Assembly: GCA_902783235.1 (NCBI GenBank)
Contig: CACZQG010000280.1
Location: 1 to 15,597 of the forward strand
DNA length: 15,597 nucleotides
Direction: 5' to 3'
DNA from: an uncultured Ruminococcus sp.
Lineage (GTDB): Bacteria > Bacillota > Clostridia > Oscillospirales > Ruminococcaceae
Shown: positions 1-6,916 of the stretch, in pieces
Numbering within the stretch: the first letter of the stretch is position 1
How the letters are laid out: every line of letters begins with the position of its first letter
Notes under the pieces: model-generated
What the model was told of the DNA's origin: nothing
What the model saw: the letters and a program-made list of their open reading frames with translations, nothing else
The model's database searches: none
Position numbers and translations under genes: made by a program

Positions 1-2
1 GT

Positions 3-971
3 GGAGTAAGCTTTGAACGACCGGAGAGCATTTTTTCGCTTACTCCCGATAAGATCTGGGAGATCATAAAGGATACAGTTACAGATAAGCTGAGCGATCC
101 GCTGAAGCTTATGGCTGCGATAATGACTCTTATAATACTTGCTTCTTTAGCCGAAAGTGCCGGTGGAACTATCAGATATAAAGAGGCAGGAGGAATTTTC
201 AGATTAATATGTATTCTTGCCTGTGCGATAATTCTTACTGACCCTGTATGCAGATGTCTGGATACTGTCACCACTGCCCTGGAGGGAGGAAGTGAATTTA
301 TGCTGGGCTTTGTACCGGTATTATCAGGGCTGATGGCTGCAGGCGGTCATGTGACATCTGCCGGAGGCTACAGCTTTGCAGTACTTGGGTTTTCTGATGC
401 AGCTATAAAAGTTTCGTCTCATCTTTTCATACCTATGCTGAGTATGTGTATATGCATTGCTATTGCGGATGCTTGTTGTGATGGTATCAATCTGACAAGT
501 CTTTTAAATGGTGTAAAGAAAATAGTTACTTGGGGACTGGGGCTTGTTACAACTATTTTTACGGGATTGCTTTCTATTCAGAGTATTGTTGCGGCATCTG
601 CTGATTCGGTGTCTCTCAGGACAGCCAAATTTTTACTCTCCAACACAGTACCCCTTGTTGGTGCTGCTGCATCTGAGGCATATGCCACGGTTAAGGGAAG
701 TATATCTGTTATGAAGAGCGGAGTGGGAGGGATCGGGATTGCATCTCTTGCCTTTATATTGCTGCCGCCTCTTATAGAAACTGTATTGTACAAGCTTATT
801 TTTTCAGTACTTGGGATCACAGCTGATGTTTTCGGATCCAAAAAGCTTTCAGCGTTGTTCAAAAATATGAATGCGGTCTTATCGGCTGCACTGGGAATAC
901 TTATTTGCTTTATGCTTATGTTCATTATCTCCACCGGAGTTATGATGACCATTTGCAAGGATGCTGTATAG
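3..971 (+). CDS. spoIIIAE: Stage III sporulation protein AE (5' end outside window)
   Basis: Polytopic membrane protein of the SpoIIIA complex, which sits in the mother-cell-derived outer forespore membrane and works with forespore SpoIIQ to keep the engulfed forespore active. The reading frame is open from base 3 to the TAG ending at 971, giving about 322 residues; the Bacillus protein is about 400, so roughly the first fifth is missing. The visible part starts with a hydrophilic stretch (TPDKIWEIIKDTV) and then has about seven hydrophobic segments, including GGIFRLICILACAIIL, an LFIPMLSMCICIAIADA segment and a very hydrophobic C-terminus (ILICFMLMFIISTGVMMTIC). The ATG at 111 is internal and should not be taken as the start. 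Identification rests on the hydrophobic pattern together with the three spoIIIA genes that follow in canonical order. Transcription normally comes from a SigE promoter before spoIIIAA, which lies outside the window. Confidence 0.93.
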   Translation, partial: GVSFERPESIFSLTPDKIWEIIKDTVTDKLSDPLKLMAAIMTLIILASLAESAGGTIRYKEAGGIFRLICILACAIILTDPVCRCLDTVTTALEGGSEFMLGFVPVLSGLMAAGGHVTSAGGYSFAVLGFSDAAIKVSSHLFIPMLSMCICIAIADACCDGINLTSLLNGVKKIVTWGLGLVTTIFTGLLSIQSIVAASADSVSLRTAKFLLSNTVPLVGAAASEAYATVKGSISVMKSGVGGIGIASLAFILLPPLIETVLYKLIFSVLGITADVFGSKKLSALFKNMNAVLSAALGILICFMLMFIISTGVMMTICKDAV

Positions 972-980
972 GAGGATATT

Positions 981-1439
981 ATGGAGACCATGAAAACAGT
1001 TGTGCTTACTGTATGTGTTCTCAGTTTTATTATTTCCATTGCGGATGTATTGAAGCCCGGTGAAAAATTTATTACTCAGTTAAAGCCTGTTTTTTCACTT
1101 GTATTTATAAGCGGAATAATCGCAGCTGCTGCAAAAACAGCTTTTGATATAGATTTTCCGGTGTCTGAGGATATTTCTCAGAGTGAGGTATATGACCATA
1201 TAAGTGAAGAGATGAACAGGTCGGTGAGCCATCGGATAGAAGAAAACATCAATACATACACTAAAGAGCTTCTTAGCAACAGCGGTATATCCTGTGAGAA
1301 AATAACTTCGGAAATTAATATTTCGCAGGATAATCGCATAAGTATAAACAGGATAGGGTATAAAGGAAAAAGCTTTGATAAAGCAAAGGGTATTATTGAA
1401 GACAGTTACCCGGATACGGAGGTGATCAGAATTGAGTAA
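981..1439 (+). CDS. spoIIIAF: Stage III sporulation protein AF
   Basis: Component of the SpoIIIA-SpoIIQ channel. The 152-residue product has two N-terminal transmembrane segments (about residues 5-23 and 33-52) and then a soluble domain. Its C-terminal part (about 85-152, with GISCEKITSEINIS and AKGIIEDSYPDTEVIRIE) looks like the ring-building-motif fold known for SpoIIIAF, AG and AH. It is shorter than the Bacillus protein (about 206 residues), mainly between the membrane segments and the ring-building domain. The ATG follows AGGAGG at 970-975, which overlaps the spoIIIAE stop codon, so the start is well supported and translation is probably coupled. The TAA at 1437-1439 lies inside the first codons of spoIIIAG. 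Confidence 0.9.
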   Translation: METMKTVVLTVCVLSFIISIADVLKPGEKFITQLKPVFSLVFISGIIAAAAKTAFDIDFPVSEDISQSEVYDHISEEMNRSVSHRIEENINTYTKELLSNSGISCEKITSEINISQDNRISINRIGYKGKSFDKAKGIIEDSYPDTEVIRIE

Positions 1440-1956
1440 GCTGAAAAAGATGCTTGTACCCTTTACAAATATCGGGGGGATAAAAATAGTTGTGATATTG
1501 GGGCTGGCAGGGATGCTCCTGATACTTTTGTCGGAAATATTTTCCAAAGGTGAAGAGAGTACCGGAAAAGAAAATGTAAAGCTTACGGCAGATAATTACA
1601 GTGAATTCTCCGATGATACAGAAGAAAAGCTAAAGAATACATTGGAAAAGATCCAGGGTGTAGGCAGAACGGAGGTGATGATAACCTATGGAGGAACATC
1701 AGAATATGTGTATGCAAAGGAGGAGAAAACACGGAATGGAGAAAAGGACAGCTCAAAGGAGGATGAATATGTACTGATAGGCTCCGGAGGAGATAAGCAG
1801 GCATTGCTTAGAAAGATTCTTTCTCCCGAGATAAAGGGAGTTGCTGTAGTATGTGAAGGAGGTGACAGCAATATAGTCAAGGAAAGGATATACAGTACTG
1901 TTTCAGCTTTGCTGGGGTTGAAAACAGATAAGATCTTTGTAACCAAATTAACATAA
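1432..1956 (+). CDS. spoIIIAG: Stage III sporulation protein AG
   Basis: Ring-forming subunit of the mother-cell/forespore channel; in Bacillus the homologue assembles into a large oligomeric ring in the intermembrane space. The 174-residue product has one transmembrane helix (about residues 17-35), a charged linker, then the ring-building domain. Hallmarks are KNTLEKIQGVGRTEVMITYG, the insert containing EYVYAKEEKT, and a highly typical C-terminus (SPEIKGVAVVCEGGD, then VKERIYSTVSALLGL and KIFVTKLT). The start is a TTG at 1432, preceded by GGAGGTGATC at 1418-1427 at good spacing. The gene overlaps the end of spoIIIAF by 8 bases, which fits translational coupling. It is shorter than the Bacillus protein (about 229 residues), as is common in clostridia. 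Confidence 0.93.
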   Translation: MSKLKKMLVPFTNIGGIKIVVILGLAGMLLILLSEIFSKGEESTGKENVKLTADNYSEFSDDTEEKLKNTLEKIQGVGRTEVMITYGGTSEYVYAKEEKTRNGEKDSSKEDEYVLIGSGGDKQALLRKILSPEIKGVAVVCEGGDSNIVKERIYSTVSALLGLKTDKIFVTKLT

Positions 1957-1973
1957 AAAGGAGACATGAGAAA

Positions 1974-2582
1974 ATGAAAAAACCATCATTAATTATCGGT
2001 AAGAAGCAGATAATACTGACTTGTATGACACTTATGCTGGGTATTGCTGTATATGTTAACTATTCTCTTACAAAGAATGATGTAAAGCTGACAGACAGCA
2101 AGTCAGTAAGTGCAGGAGTCAAAGCGGACAAGAATGACAAGTCATCTTCTGCTGCGGATAATAAAGAGGAAAACAGTGATAAACAAACAAATGCAAAGTA
2201 CGGTGAAAGCGAATTTGTGGATAATATGACAAGTGATGACTTTTTCGCTCAGGCAAGACTTGAAAAAATGACAGGACATGATACGGCAGTACAGACGCTT
2301 CAGTCTATTATGGGCGGCGGAGATATTACCCATGATGAAATGGTGACCAATGCGTTGGAGGCAGTAGAGGTCTCAAAGCTGATGGAAAGTGAGGGAACGA
2401 TCGAGTCACTTATAAAAGCACAGGGAATAGAGGACTGTGTTGTTTATCTGGATGGGGAAAGTGCAAAGGTCGTAGTCAAGTCCCCGGGACTGGAAAAGGC
2501 ACAGGCAGCGGCTATAAAGGATATAATATTAGGAGAGGTAAGTGTTCCGGCGGAAAATATAAGAATTTTTGAAGTAAAATGA
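1974..2582 (+). CDS. spoIIIAH: Stage III sporulation protein AH
   Basis: Mother-cell membrane protein whose extracytoplasmic domain binds forespore SpoIIQ across the engulfment septum. The 202-residue product has one N-terminal membrane anchor (about residues 12-30, IILTCMTLMLGIAVYVNY), a low-complexity, charged, Ser/Lys/Asp/Asn-rich linker (about 40-75), and a C-terminal ring-building domain. Typical family stretches are FFAQARLEKMTGHD, EVSKLMESEGTIESLIKAQG and IEDCVVYLDGESAKVVV. AAAAGGAG at 1956-1963 precedes the ATG with about 10 bases of spacing. It is the last spoIIIA gene; no strong Rho-independent terminator with a T-run follows it. No spoIIQ is seen in the window. Confidence 0.94.
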   Translation: MKKPSLIIGKKQIILTCMTLMLGIAVYVNYSLTKNDVKLTDSKSVSAGVKADKNDKSSSAADNKEENSDKQTNAKYGESEFVDNMTSDDFFAQARLEKMTGHDTAVQTLQSIMGGGDITHDEMVTNALEAVEVSKLMESEGTIESLIKAQGIEDCVVYLDGESAKVVVKSPGLEKAQAAAIKDIILGEVSVPAENIRIFEVK

Positions 2583-2603
2583 TTTAATTAATGAATAAAA
2601 CTG

Positions 2604-2631
2604 TTGTATATTCTGAAATTTGTGGTATAAT
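2604..2631 (+). promoter_or_regulatory. Probable sigma-A promoter for the asp23-nusB operon
   Basis: A TTGTAT -35 box at 2604-2609 and a perfect TATAAT -10 box at 2626-2631 are separated by 16 bases. The -10 box has an upstream TGG (2623-2625), giving an extended -10 element. It is the best promoter I can see in the window and is placed to drive asp23 and the long gene block behind it. Predicted transcription start is about 2637-2640, leaving a leader of about 280 nt before the asp23 ATG. Confidence 0.72.
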
Positions 2632-2635
2632 ATAA

Positions 2636-2660
2636 ATAGGGCAAGTTTATCTTGCCTTAT
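2636..2660. promoter_or_regulatory. 10-bp inverted repeat over the predicted transcription start
   Basis: Arms ATAGGGCAAG (2636-2645) and CTTGCCTTAT (2651-2660) pair over all 10 positions, with one G-T wobble, around a 5-base TTTAT loop. The repeat begins just after the -10 box. It could be an operator for a DNA-binding regulator, a 5'-protective hairpin at the very start of the asp23 transcript, or a weak terminator for spoIIIA read-through. The following TTATCTATATT is a poor T-run, so I favour the first two readings. Confidence 0.5.
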
Positions 2661-2918
2661 CTATATTGCCGCTTTCTTTTTGTTTATAAGCGTATGCGGC
2701 ATTTACAGATATACATTCATAATAATGGCTTTATGACAGCATTATAGCATTATTATAAAGAAGAGCAAATCTGAAAAAGCATCAGGCAGTGTTTGTACGG
2801 TATTGCTCTAATGCCGTGCATATCATATTTAATAATATAGTAATTTTATTGAACAATATGTATCTGATAGCTTGATATATCAGTACATATGTTTATGGAT
2901 CATGAAAGGAAATAGATA
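2661..2918 (+). other. Long, possibly structured 5' leader before asp23
   Basis: This stretch has no credible coding sequence. It contains several possible hairpins: TGCCGC 2667-2672 with GCGGCA 2696-2701 (an alternative is CGCTT 2670-2674 with AAGCG 2688-2692); ATAATAATG 2719-2727 with CATTATTAT 2748-2756 (9 bp); an 11-bp stem 2794-2804/2810-2820 with loop GCTCT; and ATGTA-t-CTGATA 2858-2869 with TATCAGTACAT 2878-2888 (11 bp, one bulge). The GCTCT loop (2805-2809) is exactly complementary to AGAGC at 2762-2766, which would allow a pseudoknot or an alternative fold. The region is AT-rich, so some stems may be chance. I do not recognise a known riboswitch, T-box, 6S, SRP or tmRNA signature. 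The asp23 ribosome-binding site (AAAGGA 2905-2910) follows the last hairpin. Confidence 0.45.
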
Positions 2919-3236
2919 ATGAATACTGTTCAACAAAAGTGCGGCGGTAAGCTTCGGGTGTCTGAAAATGTTATCGTGGGTATCGCATCAAATGTTATTA
3001 GTGAAACTAATGGTGTATCTGAGCATAAAAGAAGCGGTCTTTTTGGAAGAAACAGCGGTATTTCAGTTTGCTTTGATAGCGGTACAGCTTCCATCAGTGC
3101 TCAGCTGGATGCGGAATATGGTACAAATGTTATGATCTGTGCCGAGACACTTCAAAATAAGATAAAGGCTGCCGTTCAGGATATGACCGGTGTTATGGTA
3201 CAAAAAGTGGATATCAGGATAGTTGATCTGAAATAA
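2919..3236 (+). CDS. Asp23/Gls24 (DUF322) family protein, YqhY-like
   Basis: Small 105-residue cytoplasmic protein of the Asp23/Gls24 envelope-stress family. Family features are the N-terminal GGKLRVSENVIVGIASNVIS stretch with NGVSE, the basic loop HKRSGLFGRNSG, the beta-strand SISAQLDAEYGTN, and the C-terminal amphipathic segment ending VMVQKVDIRIVDL. In Bacillus subtilis the equivalent gene, yqhY, lies between accBC and nusB and is genetically linked to acetyl-CoA carboxylase control. Here accBC is absent but the position before nusB is kept. AAAGGA (2905-2910) is 8 bases before the ATG. It is the first gene after the predicted promoter and the long leader. The precise function is not known. 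Confidence 0.88.
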   Translation: MNTVQQKCGGKLRVSENVIVGIASNVISETNGVSEHKRSGLFGRNSGISVCFDSGTASISAQLDAEYGTNVMICAETLQNKIKAAVQDMTGVMVQKVDIRIVDLK

Positions 3237-3257
3237 AAGAAAACAACGGAGGTAATA

Positions 3258-3719
3258 ATGGCAAAGCTTACAAGACGACAGGTAAGAGACAATGCTTTTC
3301 AGATAATTTTTGAAAAGCTTCTGAGAGATGATCCCATTGAGGTCCTTTATGATATTTCCGGGGAAATTGAGGACTTTACGCTGACAGATGATGTTAAAAA
3401 GTTGATCGAAGGGGTACTGGAGCACTCAGAGGAAATAGATGAAAGGATAGCATCCTTCAGTAAAAAAAGAGCACTTTCACGTATACCTAAAGTGAATCTT
3501 GCAATACTTCGTATTGCTTTTTACGAAATACTCTATGATGACAAGACTCCTACTAATGCCGCAATAAATGAGGCAGTCCTGATGTCTCAGGCTTATGCAT
3601 ACAAAGAGGATACAAGCTTTGTGAATGGTGTACTCAGCTCCTTTTCCAAATCATTGGAAATGAAAGAAGAAGGTACCGTAATGGAGCGGGAAACAGAGGA
3701 GAATCAGGAAGATGCCTGA
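3258..3719 (+). CDS. nusB: Transcription antitermination factor NusB
   Basis: RNA-binding all-helical factor that, with NusE (S10), binds boxA in rRNA leaders and supports antitermination and ribosome assembly. The 153-residue product begins with the typical TRRQVRDNAFQIIFE. It carries the core signature SRIPKVNLAILRIAFYEILY (about residues 74-93), followed by PTNAAINEAVLMSQAYA and SFVNGVLSSF. An acidic tail (ETEENQED) extends beyond the usual C-terminus. CGGAGG (3247-3252) precedes the ATG. The end overlaps the next gene by 8 bases (ATG at 3712, TGA at 3717-3719), implying coupled translation. Confidence 0.96.
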   Translation: MAKLTRRQVRDNAFQIIFEKLLRDDPIEVLYDISGEIEDFTLTDDVKKLIEGVLEHSEEIDERIASFSKKRALSRIPKVNLAILRIAFYEILYDDKTPTNAAINEAVLMSQAYAYKEDTSFVNGVLSSFSKSLEMKEEGTVMERETEENQEDA

Positions 3720-4650
3720 TTTTCTTGGGCTGGATACCAGTAATTATACTACATCTGCGGCTGTATACATACAAAGTGAGAACAGGATAAAGCAGTCAAA
3801 AAAGCTTCTTCCGGTCAAAAGCGGAGAATGCGGTCTTCGTCAAAGCGATGCTGTTTTTCATCATACCAATCAGCTGAGTGAAGTTATGTCAAAGCTTGTG
3901 CTTTCAGAGCATGATATAAAGGCGATAGGTGTTTCAACAAGACCACGGAATATCAGTGGATCCTATATGCCATGCTTTTTAGTGGGAAAGACAGCTGCGG
4001 AAGTTATTTCCATGACCTTAGATACTAAGCTTTACTATACGTCACATCAGATAGGTCATATAATGGCTGCGCTTTATTCCTGCGGCAAAACCGACCTTAT
4101 AAATGAACGGTTTATTGCCTTTCACGTTAGCGGAGGTACTACAGATTGCCTGTTATGCACACCTCATGAAGAGGATATTATAAATGCGCAACTTTTCTCC
4201 GGTTCACTTGATCTTAAAGCAGGTCAGGCGGTGGACAGAGTGGGAGTTATGCTGGGACTTGATTTTCCGTGCGGAATATCTCTTGAAAAGCTTGCAGTTA
4301 AGTCTGACAGAGAGTATAAACATAAAATCAAGCTCAAAGATAACTGTTCTTGCTTGTCGGGTCTGGAGAATAAGTGCCGTGATATGAAGAATAAGGGAGA
4401 AAATGATCGTGATATCGCAAAATTCTGCCTTACATTCATTGGAGAAACTATAAGATCAATGACCCATGCGGCATTAACTGAGCTTGGAGACTTGCCGGTA
4501 GTATATGCCGGCGGTGTTATGTCGGACAAGCTTATATCTGAATTACTTGGAAAAGACTATGAAGCTTATTTTGCCTCCCCCGAGTTTTCCTGTGATAATG
4601 CTGCCGGTGTTGCATTGACTGCATATGAAAAATATAAAAGGGGCAGATAA
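3712..4650 (+). CDS. TsaD/Kae1-like protein (peptidase M22 family paralogue)
   Basis: A 312-residue protein of the ASKHA/Kae1 fold, related to TsaD, the catalytic subunit for tRNA threonylcarbamoyladenosine (t6A) synthesis. Seen motifs are FLGLDTSNYTTSAAVY (4-19, replacing TsaD ETSCDET), the metal-site HxxxH in SHQIGHIMAA (H112, H116), FHVSGGTTD (137-145; TsaD has VSGGHT), DRVGVMLGLDFPCGISLEKL (175-194), CSCLSGLENK (212-221; TsaD FSFSGLKT), YAGGVMSD (265-272) and CDNAAGVAL with D295. The metal-binding His/His/Asp set is kept, but the N-terminal DE pair, the GPGL motif (here RPRNISGSYM) and the SGGH histidine are changed. It is therefore probably a paralogue, not the true TsaD, which is expected elsewhere in the genome. 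It takes the folD position between nusB and xseA. The substrate is unknown. It could act as a nucleotide-dependent carbamoyl transferase or have a regulatory role; both are inferences. Confidence 0.78.
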   Translation: MPDFLGLDTSNYTTSAAVYIQSENRIKQSKKLLPVKSGECGLRQSDAVFHHTNQLSEVMSKLVLSEHDIKAIGVSTRPRNISGSYMPCFLVGKTAAEVISMTLDTKLYYTSHQIGHIMAALYSCGKTDLINERFIAFHVSGGTTDCLLCTPHEEDIINAQLFSGSLDLKAGQAVDRVGVMLGLDFPCGISLEKLAVKSDREYKHKIKLKDNCSCLSGLENKCRDMKNKGENDRDIAKFCLTFIGETIRSMTHAALTELGDLPVVYAGGVMSDKLISELLGKDYEAYFASPEFSCDNAAGVALTAYEKYKRGR

Positions 4651-4651
4651 T

Positions 4652-5833
4652 ATGCTGATACTTTCGGTCTCACAGATCAATACCTACCTGTCTTTTAAAT
4701 TCAAAGAGGACAAAAAGCTGTCCGGTGTTATGATACGAGGTGAGATCTCAAATTTTACAGCTCATAGGACAGGACATTTTTATTTTACTCTTAAAGACGA
4801 TAAAAGCACCCTCAGAGCCGTAATGTTCAGGAGCTTTGCTTCAAAAATGAAATTCATGCCATGTGAGGGTATGGGTGTGATCGTCATGGGGAGTATATCT
4901 GTTTTTGAACGTGATGGTACCTACCAGATCTATGCTACCGATATTATTCCTGACGGTGCCGGTGTACAGTATACTGCCAATGAGCAGCTAAAGGAAAAGT
5001 TGAAAAAAGAAGGTATATTTGATGAAAGCATAAAACGTCGTATACCTTATATGCCATCTAAGATTGGTGTAGTCACTTCATCAGGAGGAGCTGCGCTTCA
5101 GGATATTATAAATATACTTTCCAGAAGGAGCCCCACATCGGAGCTTGTGGTCATAAATGCACTTGTACAAGGGGATGGCGCTGCTGATTCAGTTTGCAAA
5201 GGTATAATAAAAGCTGAGGAATTGGGGTGCGATGTAATTATCATTGCTCGTGGGGGCGGCTCGCTTGAAGATCTTTCGGCTTTTAATACTGAAAAGGTGG
5301 CTTATGGTATATATAATTGCACCATACCGGTAATATCAGCTGTAGGACATGAAACAGATTTCACTATAGCGGATATGGCAGCGGATCTTAGAGTTCCCAC
5401 ACCTTCTGCTGCGGCTGAACTGGTAGCTGTATCAAAGGAACGGCTGCTGGAGAATCTTTCCTATTATGAAGAAAAGCTCAAGGGGGCTATGAACAGATAT
5501 TTTCAGAGACTTACTGTACAAACCGAGAGAATGGATCAGCGATTGCTTCATTTGTCTCCTATGTATCGTCTGGACAAAAATGCCGATAAGCTTGAAAGTA
5601 TGACAATGCGTCTTGATACAGCATTCAGCAGGATAATGTCTGTATTGGAAAACCGTATTGAAAGAATATATGAAAAAATGGAAGCTGTAAGTCCTGTAAA
5701 GGTTTTGGAAAGAGGCTATTCTCTTGTATATAGGGATGGTTCGCCGGTGACTCAAGCAAAGGATCTGAAAAAAAATATGGAAATAGAGATACATATGCAG
5801 GATGGTACAATAAAAGCCGTAATAATAGAATGA
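4652..5833 (+). CDS. xseA: Exodeoxyribonuclease VII large subunit
   Basis: Catalytic subunit of exonuclease VII, which degrades single-stranded DNA from both ends. The product is 393 residues from the chosen start. The N-terminal OB-fold is visible (IRGEISNFTAHRTGHFYFTL then GTYQIYATDIIP). The catalytic domain has GVVTSSGGAALQDI, ARGGGSLEDL (199-208) and AVGHETDFTI (230-239), followed by ADLRVPTPSAAAELV. A long helical region (about 255-345) and a C-terminal segment (VLERGYSLVYRDG) complete the family pattern. I chose the ATG at 4652 because AAAGGGG (4637-4643) sits 8 bases upstream and MLILSVSQINTYL is the usual beginning. An earlier in-frame ATG at 4625 lies inside the previous gene and lacks such a site. 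The start is 1 base after the M22-like stop. Confidence 0.95.
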   Translation: MLILSVSQINTYLSFKFKEDKKLSGVMIRGEISNFTAHRTGHFYFTLKDDKSTLRAVMFRSFASKMKFMPCEGMGVIVMGSISVFERDGTYQIYATDIIPDGAGVQYTANEQLKEKLKKEGIFDESIKRRIPYMPSKIGVVTSSGGAALQDIINILSRRSPTSELVVINALVQGDGAADSVCKGIIKAEELGCDVIIIARGGGSLEDLSAFNTEKVAYGIYNCTIPVISAVGHETDFTIADMAADLRVPTPSAAAELVAVSKERLLENLSYYEEKLKGAMNRYFQRLTVQTERMDQRLLHLSPMYRLDKNADKLESMTMRLDTAFSRIMSVLENRIERIYEKMEAVSPVKVLERGYSLVYRDGSPVTQAKDLKKNMEIEIHMQDGTIKAVIIE

Positions 5834-5843
5834 GGTGGAGTTT

Positions 5844-6011
5844 ATGTCCTTTGAAGAAAATATGAAGGAGCTGTCACAAATAGTCGGACAGCTTGAAAGT
5901 GCTGATCTTCCTCTGGAAAAAGCAGTTGAGCTTTATGAAAAGGGTAAAGCTTTAACAGCTCAATGCAAGGAACAGCTTGACAATGCAAAATTAAAAATAA
6001 CGGAGCAGTAG
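5844..6011 (+). CDS. xseB: Exodeoxyribonuclease VII small subunit
   Basis: Small helical subunit that binds the XseA coiled-coil region and is needed for active exonuclease VII. The 55-residue product begins MSFEENMKELSQIVGQLES, then ADLPLEKAVELYEKG and ending in LKITEQ. This matches the family signature FEE-x-LxxLExIVxxLE, then LPLExAxxLYExG. It is shorter than E. coli XseB (80 residues), lacking most of the tail after the second helix. GAGGTGGAG (5832-5840) lies 3-4 bases before the ATG, and the gene begins 10 bases after xseA stops. It ends 2 bases before the ispA start. Confidence 0.92.
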   Translation: MSFEENMKELSQIVGQLESADLPLEKAVELYEKGKALTAQCKEQLDNAKLKITEQ

Positions 6012-6013
6012 AA

Positions 6014-6904
6014 ATGAAAGATATAGTTAAGAATAAGCTTTCGGAATATGTAGCTATAATAGAAAGTGCTTTGAAAAAATATAGTCTGAAGGGAAAGCTG
6101 GGATTACAGGCTACTGTGGCGGATGCTATGGATTATTCCCTTGAAGCCGGCGGAAAAAGAATAAGACCGGTACTTGTTATGGAGTTCTGCCGTTTGTGCG
6201 GCGGAGATGTGAACAATGCAGCAGCACCGGCAGCAGCACTGGAAATGATACATACTTTTTCTCTTATACATGATGATCTTCCATGTATGGATGATGATGA
6301 TATGAGAAGAGGTAAGCCATCATGTCATAAGAAGTTCGGAGAAGCCTGTGCTGTTCTGGCAGGTGATGCACTGGCAATACGGCCATTTCAGATCATAGCT
6401 GAGGACGATGCTCTTGACAGCGATACAAAGGTAAAACTAATTGCTGAACTGTCATGCTCCAGCGGAGCAGAAGGCATGATCGGCGGACAGGTAATAGATA
6501 TGGAAAACGAGGATAGGGATAATGTAGATGAAGAAAATCTTCGTGAGATGTATGCCCTTAAAACAGGAAGGCTTATAAAAACAGCCTGTCTTATGGGATG
6601 TATTGCTGCAAAAGCAGACGAAAAAAAGACAAAGATCGCAGAAGAATATGCTCACTGTCTGGGACTTGCTTTTCAGATAATAGATGATATTCTGGATGTT
6701 ACAGCAGATGAGCAGAAGCTTGGGAAGCCTACCGGCAGTGATGCCCAGGAGAATAAGACGACATTTGTGACACTTTTCGGCATAGATGGGGCAAGGAAGG
6801 AAGCCCGTGAGCTTACAGAAAAGGCACTTGATATACTTGACAGTTTTGAGGACAGTGGATTTTTAAAGGGACTTACAGAGTATCTGCTTGTCAGAGATTA
6901 TTAA
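6014..6904 (+). CDS. ispA: Polyprenyl (farnesyl/geranylgeranyl) diphosphate synthase
   Basis: Trans-prenyltransferase condensing isopentenyl diphosphate with allylic diphosphates, feeding quinone, undecaprenyl and other isoprenoid synthesis. The 296-residue protein has GGKRIRP (46-52), the first Asp-rich motif DDLPCMDDDD (87-96) with the two-residue insert typical of bacterial type II FPP synthases, GQVIDM (159-164), KTGRLI (183-188), the second Asp-rich motif DDILD (224-228) and the C-terminal RDY. Product length (C15 versus C20) cannot be settled from sequence alone. GGAG at 6002-6005, within the end of xseB, precedes the ATG by 8 bases. It sits directly before dxs, so both ends of the MEP/prenyl route are co-expressed. 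Confidence 0.93.
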   Translation: MKDIVKNKLSEYVAIIESALKKYSLKGKLGLQATVADAMDYSLEAGGKRIRPVLVMEFCRLCGGDVNNAAAPAAALEMIHTFSLIHDDLPCMDDDDMRRGKPSCHKKFGEACAVLAGDALAIRPFQIIAEDDALDSDTKVKLIAELSCSSGAEGMIGGQVIDMENEDRDNVDEENLREMYALKTGRLIKTACLMGCIAAKADEKKTKIAEEYAHCLGLAFQIIDDILDVTADEQKLGKPTGSDAQENKTTFVTLFGIDGARKEARELTEKALDILDSFEDSGFLKGLTEYLLVRDY

Positions 6905-6916
6905 GGACAATTAACA

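Noticed and set aside
111..971. spoIIIAE starting at the ATG at 111
   Set aside because: The frame is open upstream to base 3 with protein sequence typical of the family, so 111 is an internal methionine of a gene cut by the window edge.
578..1039. Minus-strand reading frame of 153 codons opposite spoIIIAE/AF, and similar minus-strand frames throughout
   Set aside because: They lie opposite well-identified genes, have no ribosome-binding site or recognisable domain, and reflect the codon bias of the + strand genes.
2591..2613. Possible ARG box (TGAATA ... TATTCT) near the asp23 promoter
   Set aside because: The half-sites are spaced too far apart for an 18-bp ARG box and one is imperfect.
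2591..2635. 14-codon ORF just after spoIIIAH
   Set aside because: It has no ribosome-binding site and overlaps the promoter.
2849..2879. Second promoter (TTGAAC with GATATA) close to asp23
   Set aside because: The -10 match is poor or the spacing too long; the same bases are better explained by the hairpin 2858-2888.
4184..4387. 67-codon + strand frame inside the M22-like gene
   Set aside because: It is out of frame within a supported gene, with no domain and no good ribosome site.
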